Program-made: the position numbers and the translations under genes
Shown: piece by piece, positions 53,818 through 61,354 of the stretch
Layout: the number at the start of each line of letters is the position of its first letter
How positions within the stretch are numbered: position 1 is the stretch's first letter
The notes under the pieces: model-generated
Told to the model about the DNA's origin: nothing
The model's input: only the letters and a program-made list of their open reading frames with translations
The model's database searches: none
Assembly: GCF_019048865.1 (NCBI RefSeq)
Contig: NZ_CP077604.1
Coordinates: 2,914,001 to 2,978,000, forward strand
Reading direction: 5' to 3'
Source of the DNA: Aquihabitans sp. G128
GTDB taxonomy: Bacteria > Actinomycetota > Acidimicrobiia > Acidimicrobiales > Iamiaceae
Length of the DNA stretch: 64,000 bases

Positions 53818-55237
53818 GCGAGGCCACCGCGCCGGCCACCGGCGTGCCGTCGAAGAACCGCGGGTTCTGGTCCAGGAACAGCTGGGCCGGGTTGCGGAAC
53901 ACGAACTGGGCGAACTGGTCCTCGGTGAGGATGCCGTCCTCCACCAGCTCGTAGGCCTCCTCGACCACGCCGGTGATGTCGCCGGCGTCCCAGTGGCCGA
54001 TGTCGGAGCTGAAGATCGGCTTGAGCTGGAAGCCGTGGCTGTTCGCCGGGCTGAACGCGTAGGCGATGGTGCGGTCGTCGGCCTCGCAGCCGAAGTAGAA
54101 GGAGCGGCTGAACCGCTCGATGAGCGCCTCGGGGTCGGTGGCGCCCAGGTGGCGCCACTCGTCCTGCTCCGCCGGCGGCACGCCGATGCCCGGGATGGTG
54201 GCCAGCCCGGCCCGCACGTCGTCGCCCGCCGCCAGCAGCTCCGGGCCGTGGCGGCGCATGAGCGCCTCCAGCTCGTCCCAGTCGATGCCGGCCGGGTCGA
54301 GCGGCTCGAGGCCCTCGGGCCGGCGCTTCTCCCAGTGGTCGAGGAGGTCGTTGAGCAGGATGGCGGCCCAGCCGACGCCGCACTCCAGCACCGCGAAGCC
54401 CTGGTTCGGGAAGCGGGTGGGGACGCCGCCCATGAACAGCGACTTCACCAGCGTGTGCATCCGCTGGGCGAAGGACCCGACGTGGTTGAAGCTGTAGTTG
54501 GTCACCGACGTGAAGCTGCCGGTGGGCATGTTGCCCAGACCGCCGTGGAACGTGATGGCGAAGCCGAGCTCCTGGGCCTTGGCCCACACCGGGTCGTAGT
54601 CGTGGGCGCTGTCCAGGCCGAAGCTGTCGAACCAGTGGCTCTGCCCCGGGAGCAGGAACGGCGAGCCGGCTTCGGGCTCGGGGATGGGGCGGGTGACGCC
54701 CTCGGGCAGGGCCACCACCTTGAAGCCGAGCTCCGCGCAGTGCTGCAGCTCGGCCAGCGCCTCGTCCGGCGTGTGCATGGGCACCACGCCGGCCATGGTG
54801 AGGCGATCGGCGAAGGGCCCGTAGGTGGCGGCGTAGAACTCGTTGAAGCCGCGGCACACGCCGGCCCGCAGATCGTCGTCGCCGATCCCGGCGATGCCGA
54901 AGCCCTTGGTCGGGTACAGCACGGCGAAGTCGAGCCCGAGCTCGTCCATGCGCTCGTACATCAGGGCCGGCGCCGCCGCGGTGGCCAGGTCCCGGGTGTT
55001 GCGGGCGGGCGTGCCCCACCACGCGCTCTGCGGGGTGCGGGTGGCCAGGCGACGGTCGTTGTCGGCGTCCATGATCCGGTGCAGCGGGCTGGACTGGTTC
55101 CGGTAGCGCTCGAACGCGGCGGGCCCGAGCGCCTCGCGCAGGTGGGGCTCCACCGCCGGGAGGTACTCGAGCACGTGCCCGTCGGCGTCGATGATCGGGT
55201 GGCCCAGCCGGGCCCGGATGTCCTGCGAGGTGGCCAC
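53810..55237 (-). CDS. Amidohydrolase-2 family metal-dependent hydrolase/decarboxylase
   Basis: 475 residues from GTG 55237 (MATSQDIRARLGHP). 'PIIDADGHVLEYLPAVEPHL' has the D-x-D-x-H first metal motif, then 'GFAITFHGGLGNMP', 'FAVLECGVGWAAILLNDL' and 'IFSSDIGHWDAGD' with the final metal Asp. Same superfamily as the gene at 46018 but longer. Divergent from the aldehyde dehydrogenase, with a TetR-like operator between them. Confidence 0.87.
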   Translation of the reverse strand: MATSQDIRARLGHPIIDADGHVLEYLPAVEPHLREALGPAAFERYRNQSSPLHRIMDADNDRRLATRTPQSAWWGTPARNTRDLATAAAPALMYERMDELGLDFAVLYPTKGFGIAGIGDDDLRAGVCRGFNEFYAATYGPFADRLTMAGVVPMHTPDEALAELQHCAELGFKVVALPEGVTRPIPEPEAGSPFLLPGQSHWFDSFGLDSAHDYDPVWAKAQELGFAITFHGGLGNMPTGSFTSVTNYSFNHVGSFAQRMHTLVKSLFMGGVPTRFPNQGFAVLECGVGWAAILLNDLLDHWEKRRPEGLEPLDPAGIDWDELEALMRRHGPELLAAGDDVRAGLATIPGIGVPPAEQDEWRHLGATDPEALIERFSRSFYFGCEADDRTIAYAFSPANSHGFQLKPIFSSDIGHWDAGDITGVVEEAYELVEDGILTEDQFAQFVFRNPAQLFLDQNPRFFDGTPVAGAVASLS

Positions 55238-55277
55238 GTCGTCGTCCCCTGCCGTGCTGCGTCTTCCGAAATACTTC

Positions 55278-55295
55278 CTAACACTTGTTAGCCTA
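55278..55295 (+). promoter_or_regulatory. Putative TetR operator, copy 2
   Basis: CTAACACTTGTTAGCCTA holds a perfect inverted repeat CTAACA-CT-TGTTAG (55278-55291). Sixteen of 18 bases match the minus-strand site at 48273-48290. It lies between the divergent amidohydrolase and aldehyde dehydrogenase genes. Confidence 0.65.
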
Positions 55296-55335
55296 TGGTG
55301 CAGGCGCCGGGGACGCCGAGCGAGGGAGCAGCACC

Positions 55336-56814
55336 GTGGGCATCGACGCAGCAGGGGCCGCGGAGCTGGTCGATGGGCTGGCCAGCCGGGGCATGGTGGT
55401 CGGCGGCGACCGCTCGACGGTGGGCGGCGCCGGGCGCTACGAGCACCACAACCCCACCACCGGCAGGGTCCAGGCCACGGTGCCGCTGGCCGGCGCCGAC
55501 GACGTCGACGCGGCCGTGCAGGCCGCTCGGGCGGCCCTGCCGGCATGGCGGGCGCTGCCGCCGAACGAGCGCATGGCCGCCCTGCACCGCCTGGCCGACC
55601 TCCTCTCGGCCCGGCGCAAGGAGGCCGGCGCCGTCAACGCCCTCGACAACGGCACGCCCGTGAGCGCCATGGACTCCGGCGGCTACGCGTCGGGCTTCGT
55701 GCGCTACTACGCCGGTTGGGTCGACAAGCTCGAGGGCGAGGTGGTGCCGGTCCACGGGGGCGGCGGCTTCGACTACGTCGTGCCCGAGCCCTACGGCGTG
55801 ATCGGGGCCATCGTCCCGTGGAACGGCCCGATGATGGGCATGGGCCAGAAGTGCGGCCCGGCCCTCGCTGCGGGCAACACCGTGGTGGCCAAGCCGCCCG
55901 AGATCGCCCCGTTCGGCGCCATCGCCTTCGCCGAGCTGGCGCTGGAGGCGGGCCTGCCGCCGGGCGTGGTGAACGTGGTCCCGGGCGGCGCGGTCGCCGG
56001 CGATGCGCTGGTCCGCCACCCCGGCGTCGACAAGGTGTCCTTCACCGGCGGCACGGCCACCGCCCGCCTGGTGATGGCTGCCGCGGCCGAGACCCTCACG
56101 CCCCTCGCCCTGGAACTGGGCGGGAAGTCGGCCAACGTCGTCTTCCCGGACGCCGACCTCGACGTGGCCGTGTCGTCGGCGGCCTTCCTCGGCGCCACGC
56201 TGCTGAGCGGCCAGGGCTGCGCACTGCCGACGCGGCTCTACGTCCACGACGACGTGTACGAGGAGGTCGTCGAGCGCCTGGTCCGTCAGGTGGCGGCGGT
56301 GGCGGTGGGCGACCCGCTCGATCGCCGCACCCTCATGGGCCCGGTGGTGACCGAGGCGGCGTGCGAACGGATCCTCGGCGTGATCCGACGGGCGCAGGCC
56401 GAGGGCTCCGGCACCCTGCTCACCGGCGGCGGGCGGCTCGACGGCGACCTGGCCGGCGGGTGGTTCGTGGCCCCCACCGTGTTCGGCGACGTCGACCACG
56501 CCAGCGACCTCGCCCGCAACGAGGTCTTCGGCCCGGTCCTGTCGGTGCTCCGGTTCTCCGACGAGGACGAGGTCCTGGCCAAGGTCAACGACAGCGACTA
56601 CGGCCTCGGCGCCTACCTCCACACCCGCGACGTGTCCCGGGCCCTGCGCCTGGCCGCGGCCTTCGACGTGGGCTCGGTCACGGTCAACGGCTTCCCCGGC
56701 GGCTCACCGGGCGCCCCCTTCGGCGGCGTGAAGCAGAGCGGCTTCGGCCGCGAGGGCGGGAAGGCCGGCCTCGAGGAGATGGTCCGCCGCAAGAACGTCT
56801 TCATCGCCACCTGA
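55336..56814 (+). CDS. NAD(P)-dependent aldehyde dehydrogenase
   Basis: 492 residues from GTG 55336 with GAGGGAG 7 bases upstream. 'IGAIVPWNGPM' (Asn163), 'VSFTGGTATARL', general base Glu260 in 'ALELGGKSAN', catalytic Cys295 in 'SGQGCALPTR' and 'NEVFGPVLSVL'. All key residues are present. It oxidises an aldehyde to the acid, probably the last visible step of the cluster's pathway. The TetR site overlaps its promoter region. Confidence 0.93.
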   Translation: MGIDAAGAAELVDGLASRGMVVGGDRSTVGGAGRYEHHNPTTGRVQATVPLAGADDVDAAVQAARAALPAWRALPPNERMAALHRLADLLSARRKEAGAVNALDNGTPVSAMDSGGYASGFVRYYAGWVDKLEGEVVPVHGGGGFDYVVPEPYGVIGAIVPWNGPMMGMGQKCGPALAAGNTVVAKPPEIAPFGAIAFAELALEAGLPPGVVNVVPGGAVAGDALVRHPGVDKVSFTGGTATARLVMAAAAETLTPLALELGGKSANVVFPDADLDVAVSSAAFLGATLLSGQGCALPTRLYVHDDVYEEVVERLVRQVAAVAVGDPLDRRTLMGPVVTEAACERILGVIRRAQAEGSGTLLTGGGRLDGDLAGGWFVAPTVFGDVDHASDLARNEVFGPVLSVLRFSDEDEVLAKVNDSDYGLGAYLHTRDVSRALRLAAAFDVGSVTVNGFPGGSPGAPFGGVKQSGFGREGGKAGLEEMVRRKNVFIAT

Positions 56815-56820
56815 ACCGGC

Positions 56821-57312
56821 TCAGCGGCCGCCGGGGGTGAGGGCGCCGAAGCGGGCGATCTCGCGGTCGAGGTCGAGGGGCTGCGGCCGCACCGAGGTGG
56901 GGGCCTCGACGCCTTCGAGGTGGGCCCGCGGCACCACCCAGCAGACCTCGAACTCGAGGCCGTCGGGGTCCTTGGCGTAGAGGCTCTTCGACGCGGTGTG
57001 GTCCGAGGCGCCCACGAGCGCCCCGGCGGCGAGGAGCTTCTGCTCGAGCTCGGCGAGGTCGGCCAGCGTGGGGACCTCCCAGGCCAGGTGGTACAGCCCG
57101 ACCGTGGCCCGGCCGGCCATCGAGGGGCCCGCCCCGTCGCCGATGGTGAAGAAGGCGATGTCGTGGTCGTTCTCGGAGTCCGGCGCCCGGAGGAACTCGC
57201 CACCGGGGAACGAGGCGACGGTGGAGAACCCGAGGACGTCCCGGTAGAAGGCGGCGCTCTTGGCGGCGTCCCGGGCGTAGAGCACGGCGTGGTTCATGCG
57301 GGCGATGCCCAT
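56821..57312 (-). CDS. VOC-family dioxygenase/glyoxalase-like protein
   Basis: 163 residues. 'RMNHAVLYARDAAKSAAFYRDVLGF' (in parts) with first metal His8, 'VGLYHLAWEVPTLADL' with the second His, and 'DPDGLEFEVCW' with the Glu ligand: the H-H-E triad of extradiol dioxygenase/glyoxalase-type VOC proteins. 6 bases from the aldehyde dehydrogenase stop, convergent with it. Possibly part of the same pathway, but no shared operator is seen. Confidence 0.8.
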   Translation of the reverse strand: MGIARMNHAVLYARDAAKSAAFYRDVLGFSTVASFPGGEFLRAPDSENDHDIAFFTIGDGAGPSMAGRATVGLYHLAWEVPTLADLAELEQKLLAAGALVGASDHTASKSLYAKDPDGLEFEVCWVVPRAHLEGVEAPTSVRPQPLDLDREIARFGALTPGGR

Positions 57313-57375
57313 GGTGACCTCCTCAGGTCGGGTCGGTGTGGTCTCGGCGGGTGCAGTCGGGGAGCAAAACGAGCA

Positions 57376-57420
57376 GGGGCGCTGCGAGCGGAGGGGCGGG
57401 ATCCTCCGTCGCAGCGCCCC
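57376..57420. terminator. Strong two-part hairpin between YceI and VOC genes
   Basis: GGGGCGCTGCGA (57376-57387) pairs perfectly with TCGCAGCGCCCC (57409-57420); inside, CGGAGG (57389-57394) pairs with CCTCCG (57403-57408). It lies just after the YceI stop. Confidence 0.75.
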
Positions 57421-57429
57421 AGAGCGAGA

Positions 57430-57972
57430 TCAGCTGGCGAGGACGGCTTCGACCTCGAGGATGACCTTGATCTTGTCGCCGACGACGACGCCGCCACCGT
57501 CCATCGGGATCTCGAAGTCGACGCCGAACTCCTTGCGGGAGATCTCGGTCTCGGCGGAGAACCCGGCGCGGGTGCCGCCCCACGGGTCGGGGTGGACGCC
57601 GTTGAACTCGAGGTCCAGCACGACGGACTTGGTGGTGCCCTTGATGGTGAGGTCACCGGTGACCTTGAAGTCGCTGCCCGAGGGCTCGACCGAGGTGGAG
57701 GTGAAGGTCAGCTTGGGGTGGTTCTCGACCTCGAAGAAGTCGGCCGACTTGAGGTGGCCGTCACGGCCCTCGTCCCGGGTGTTGATCGAGGAGAGGTCGA
57801 CCTCGGCGGTGACCGAGGAGGCCAGCGGGTCCTCGGCGATGGTGATGGTGCCTTCGAAGGTCTCGAAGTTGCCCTTGACCTTGGAGACCATGAGGTGGCG
57901 GACGCTGAAGCCGACCTCGGAGTGGCTGGGGTCGATGGTCCAGGTGCCGGCGGGGATCTCGGGGTTGGTCAT
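57430..57972 (-). CDS. YceI family protein
   Basis: 180 residues, no signal peptide. 'GTWTIDPSHSEVGFSVRHLMVSKVKG' (in parts), 'DGHLKSADFFEVENHPKLTF' and 'VTGDLTIKGTTKSV' are the family hallmarks of a lipocalin-like barrel that binds isoprenoid quinones or other amphiphiles. Divergent from a MarR gene with two operator copies between them, so it is probably the regulator's main target. Confidence 0.93.
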   Translation of the reverse strand: MTNPEIPAGTWTIDPSHSEVGFSVRHLMVSKVKGNFETFEGTITIAEDPLASSVTAEVDLSSINTRDEGRDGHLKSADFFEVENHPKLTFTSTSVEPSGSDFKVTGDLTIKGTTKSVVLDLEFNGVHPDPWGGTRAGFSAETEISRKEFGVDFEIPMDGGGVVVGDKIKVILEVEAVLAS

Positions 57973-58004
57973 GGTGGGACTCCTTGGGTGGGTGAAGCTT
58001 TGAT

Positions 58005-58054
58005 CGTTGAACTGACAACCACTTTACCCGAATTCGTTGAAGTGTCAACCACTT
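58005..58054. promoter_or_regulatory. Two 20-bp MarR operator copies between yceI and marR
   Basis: 58005-58024 and 58035-58054 agree at 18 of 20 positions (CGTTGAACTGACAACCACTT versus CGTTGAAGTGTCAACCACTT) and start 30 bases apart. The second has inverted arms GTTGA/TCAAC, typical of MarR sites. Confidence 0.75.
58021..58048 (-). promoter_or_regulatory. Promoter of yceI
   Basis: Minus strand TTGACA (58048-58043), 16-base spacer, TAAAGT (58026-58021). The -35 lies inside the second operator copy and the -10 touches the first. Confidence 0.6.
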
Positions 58055-58065
58055 CGCGGTACGGT
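58037..58065 (+). promoter_or_regulatory. Leaderless promoter of the MarR gene
   Basis: TTGAAG (58037-58042), 17-base spacer, TACGGT (58060-58065). Initiation about 7 bases on would fall on the ATG at 58072. The -35 is within the second operator, giving autoregulation. Confidence 0.55.
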
Positions 58066-58071
58066 GGCTCC

Positions 58072-58566
58072 ATGGCCGACGCACCCGCACCCCCCGAGCC
58101 GGTCCGCTGGCTGTCCGACGACGAGCAGCAGGCCTGGCGCAGCTTCGTGACCGGCACCCGTCGCCTGCTCGACCGCCTCGAGCGGGACCTCAAGACCCAC
58201 GGCATCAGCCACGACGACTACGGCGTGCTGGTGGCGCTCTCCGAGGCCGAGGGCGGGCGGCTGCGCATGGCCGAGCTGGCCGATCAGTCGGTCGAGTCGC
58301 GCAGCCGGCTCTCGCACCACGTCGGCCGCATGGAGGCCAAGGGCCTGGTGCGCCGCGAGTCCTGCCCCGGCGACCGCCGTGGCTTCTTCGCCGTCATCAC
58401 CGACGCCGGCCGGGCGCTCATGGCCGAGACCGCCCCCCACCACGTGGCCGGGGTGCGGGCCTACTTCCTGGACCAGGTCGAGCCGGACGAGCTGGCCGTC
58501 ATGGCCCGGGCCTTCGCCCGCATGGACGAGGCGATCAGCCCCGTCGGCCGCTGCCCCGGCGCCTGA
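58072..58566 (+). CDS. MarR family transcriptional regulator
   Basis: 164 residues from ATG 58072. The winged helix is 'GRLRMAELADQSVESRSRLSHHVGRMEAKGLV' (in parts, about 62-93) with the wing 'RRESCPGDRRGFFAVITDAG'. A Cys in the wing (SCPGD) could act as a redox sensor, as in some MarR/OhrR proteins. Flanking helices make the dimer. It probably represses itself and yceI; ligand unknown. Confidence 0.93.
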   Translation: MADAPAPPEPVRWLSDDEQQAWRSFVTGTRRLLDRLERDLKTHGISHDDYGVLVALSEAEGGRLRMAELADQSVESRSRLSHHVGRMEAKGLVRRESCPGDRRGFFAVITDAGRALMAETAPHHVAGVRAYFLDQVEPDELAVMARAFARMDEAISPVGRCPGA

Positions 58567-58646
58567 CCCCCGGCACCGGACAGGCGCCCGAACCCGGGCT
58601 GTGAGGGGCGGTGATCGCGCCGAGCGCTCCGTAGCCTCGCAGGGCC

Positions 58647-60518
58647 ATGGACGCGCAGATCTACCGGATGATGAGCACCGGCGCGTCGGCGGCCAAGAGC
58701 GCCACCCTCACGCCCGGGCTCGTCCGCCGGGTGTGGTCCTTCGCCCACGCCTACCGGGCCCGCACCTTCGGCTTCCTGGCCATCGTGGTGGTGGAGTCGT
58801 TCCTGGGCCTCGCTCCCCCGCTGGTCATCAAGGCGATCATCGACGACGCCGTGCCCAAGGACGACCGCCGGCTGGTGACGGTGCTGGCCGGGATCATGAT
58901 CGTGGTCGCGTTCCTGAACGCCAGCCTGTCGATGGTGGAGCGCTGGCTGTCGTCGACCATCGGCGAGGGCTTGATCTACGACCTCCGCTCGGCCCTGTTC
59001 GACCACGTCCAGCGCCAGCCCATCGCCTTCTTCACCCGCACCCAGACCGGCGCGCTGGTGAGCCGCATGAACAACGACGTGATCGGCGCCCAACGGGCGG
59101 TCACCGGCACGCTCGGCACGGTGGTCTCCAACGTCGTCACGCTGGCCACCACGCTGGTGGCCATGGCGGTGCTCGAGTGGCGCCTCACCGGCCTGTCGCT
59201 GCTCCTGCTCCCGGTCTTCCTGCTGCCCGCCAAGCGGGTGGGTCGCCGCCTCGCCGGCATCACCCGTGAGGGCTTCGACCTGAACGCGTCGATGAACACC
59301 ACCATGACCGAGCGCTTCGGCGTCTCCGGCGCCCTGCTGGTGAAGCTGTTCGGCCAGCACGACCGCGAGCGCGACGGCTTCGCGGACCGGGCGGCCCGGG
59401 TGCGCGACATCGGGGTGCGCAGCGCCATGTACAGCCGCACCTTCGTGGTGGCCCTGACCATGGTCGGCGCGGTGGGCACCGCGGTGATCTACCTGATCGG
59501 CGGGCGGCTGGTGATCTCCGGCAGCATCACCACCGGGACGCTGGTCGCGCTCGGGGTGTTCGTGGCGCAGATCTACTCGCCGCTCACCAGCCTCACCAAC
59601 GCCCGGGTCGACCTCATGACGGCGTTCGTCTCGTTCGACCGCGTGTTCGAGGTGCTCGACGCGCCCAACCCGATCACCGACCACCCCGACGCCGTCGAGC
59701 TGGTGGCACCCACCGGGCGCATCGACTTCGACGCCGTCACCTTCGCCTACCCCAGCGGTGCGGAGAGCTCGGTGACCTCGCTGGAGAGCGCCGCGCAGCT
59801 CGCCGCGCCGGACCTGGGCAGCGGGCCGGTGCTGCACGACCTGAGCGCCTCGATCCTGCCGGGCGAGCTGGTGGCCATCGTCGGGCCTTCGGGTGCCGGC
59901 AAGACGACGCTGACCCAGCTGGTGCCGCGCCTCTACGACACCACCGCCGGCGCGGTGCGCGTCGACGGCCACGACGTGCGCGACCTGACCCAGGCCTCGC
60001 TGCGCGCCGCCATCGGCGTGGTGAGCCAGGACCCGCACCTGTTCCACGAGACCGTCGCCGAGAACCTCCGCTACGCCAAGCCGGGGGCCACCCTCGCCGA
60101 GATGGAGGCCGCCGCCCGGGCGGCCCGGATCCACGAGGTCATCGCCGCCATGCCCGACGGCTACGACACCGTGGTGGGCGAGCGGGGCCACCGGCTCTCG
60201 GGCGGCGAGCAGCAGCGGCTGGCCATCGCCCGCATGCTGCTCAAGGATCCCGCCATCGTGATCCTGGACGAGGCCACCTCGAACCTCGACAGCGAGAACG
60301 AGGCGGCCGTGCAGGAGGCCCTCGCCCGGGCGCTCGAGGGCCGGACCTCGCTGGTGATCGCCCACCGGCTCTCCACCATCACCGACGCCGACCGCATCCT
60401 CGTGCTCGACCACGGCCGCCTGGTGGAGCAGGGCCGCCACGCCGACCTGCTCGCCGCCGGCGGCCTCTACGCCGACCTCTACCGCACCCTCGTCCGCGCC
60501 GACCGCACCGCGCCCTGA
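58647..60518 (+). CDS. ABC exporter, fused permease-ATPase (MsbA/LmrA type)
   Basis: 623 residues. Six TM segments in the first 340 residues ('FGFLAIVVVESFLGLAPPLV' is one), then a nucleotide-binding domain: Walker A GPSGAGKTT, Q-loop in 'IGVVSQDPHLFHET', signature LSGGEQQR, Walker B 'AIVILDEATSNLDSEN' and switch 'VIAHRLSTI'. Homodimeric exporters of lipids or drugs. It has an insertion 'SSVTSLESAAQLAAPD' between the first strand and Walker A. It follows the MarR gene by 80 bases and could be its second target. Confidence 0.93.
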   Translation: MDAQIYRMMSTGASAAKSATLTPGLVRRVWSFAHAYRARTFGFLAIVVVESFLGLAPPLVIKAIIDDAVPKDDRRLVTVLAGIMIVVAFLNASLSMVERWLSSTIGEGLIYDLRSALFDHVQRQPIAFFTRTQTGALVSRMNNDVIGAQRAVTGTLGTVVSNVVTLATTLVAMAVLEWRLTGLSLLLLPVFLLPAKRVGRRLAGITREGFDLNASMNTTMTERFGVSGALLVKLFGQHDRERDGFADRAARVRDIGVRSAMYSRTFVVALTMVGAVGTAVIYLIGGRLVISGSITTGTLVALGVFVAQIYSPLTSLTNARVDLMTAFVSFDRVFEVLDAPNPITDHPDAVELVAPTGRIDFDAVTFAYPSGAESSVTSLESAAQLAAPDLGSGPVLHDLSASILPGELVAIVGPSGAGKTTLTQLVPRLYDTTAGAVRVDGHDVRDLTQASLRAAIGVVSQDPHLFHETVAENLRYAKPGATLAEMEAAARAARIHEVIAAMPDGYDTVVGERGHRLSGGEQQRLAIARMLLKDPAIVILDEATSNLDSENEAAVQEALARALEGRTSLVIAHRLSTITDADRILVLDHGRLVEQGRHADLLAAGGLYADLYRTLVRADRTAP

Positions 60519-60639
60519 CCGTTCACCGCACCGTCGCCCGTCCGGGGTTCTGCCACCGGAGACCTGGCGGTAGGGTCGAACAGGAAACGCTGTCCAAACC
60601 ACGGCACCCCGTCGAAACGCAACCCAAAGGAACCCCACC

Positions 60640-61227
60640 ATGGCCATCGAGCTGCCCCCGCTCCCCTTCGCCAAGGACGCCCTCGCCTCCAAGGGCCTGT
60701 CCGAGGAGACCATCGAGTACCACTACGGCAAGCACCACCAGACGTACGTGAACACGCTCAACGGCCTCATCGAGGGCACCGACCACGCCGACTCGTCGCT
60801 CGAGGAGATCATCCTCGCCGCCGACGCCGGGCCCCTGTTCAACAACTCGGCCCAGGTCTGGAACCACACCTTCTACTGGAACTGCCTCTCGCCCACCGGC
60901 GGCGGCGCCCCCTCCGGCGAGATCGGTGACGCCATCAACTCGGCGTTCGGTTCGTACGAGAAGTTCTCCGAGGAGTTCACCGAGGCCGCCAAGACCACGT
61001 TCGGCTCCGGCTGGGCCTGGCTGGTGGACGACGGCGGGCTGAAGATCCAGAAGACCTCCAACGCCGACCTGCCCCTCAAGCACGGCGTGAAGGCGCTCCT
61101 CACCATCGACGTGTGGGAGCACGCCTACTACATCGACTACCGCAACGCCCGCCCCGACTACATCGGGAACTTCCTCACCAACCTCGTCAACTGGGACTTC
61201 GTGGGCCAGAACCACAGCGCCAGCTGA
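60640..61227 (+). CDS. sodB: Iron superoxide dismutase
   Basis: 195 residues. Metal ligands His28 ('EYHYGKHH'), His76 ('VWNHTFYW'), Asp157 and His161 ('DVWEHAYY'). 'NSAQVWNHTFYWNCLSP' and 'GSGWAWL' follow the Fe-type pattern, though Fe/Mn use cannot be fixed from sequence alone. Cytoplasmic superoxide removal. Ribosome site AAAGGA before ATG 60640. Confidence 0.95.
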   Translation: MAIELPPLPFAKDALASKGLSEETIEYHYGKHHQTYVNTLNGLIEGTDHADSSLEEIILAADAGPLFNNSAQVWNHTFYWNCLSPTGGGAPSGEIGDAINSAFGSYEKFSEEFTEAAKTTFGSGWAWLVDDGGLKIQKTSNADLPLKHGVKALLTIDVWEHAYYIDYRNARPDYIGNFLTNLVNWDFVGQNHSAS

Positions 61228-61269
61228 CCCGGCGCCCCGGCCCGTCGCCGGGGCACCTGCAGCACCGCC

Positions 61270-61304
61270 ACGAGGCCCGTGCCCGCCTAGGGCACGGGCC
61301 TCGT
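61270..61304 (+). terminator. Strong terminator after sodB
   Basis: ACGAGGCCCGTGCCC (61270-61284) pairs fully with GGGCACGGGCCTCGT (61290-61304), a 15-bp stem with a 5-base loop. Confidence 0.8.
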
Positions 61305-61354
61305 CGCCCGGGGCCCGGGCCGGGGGGCCGAGCGAGGCGGCTACGGTCCGGGCC

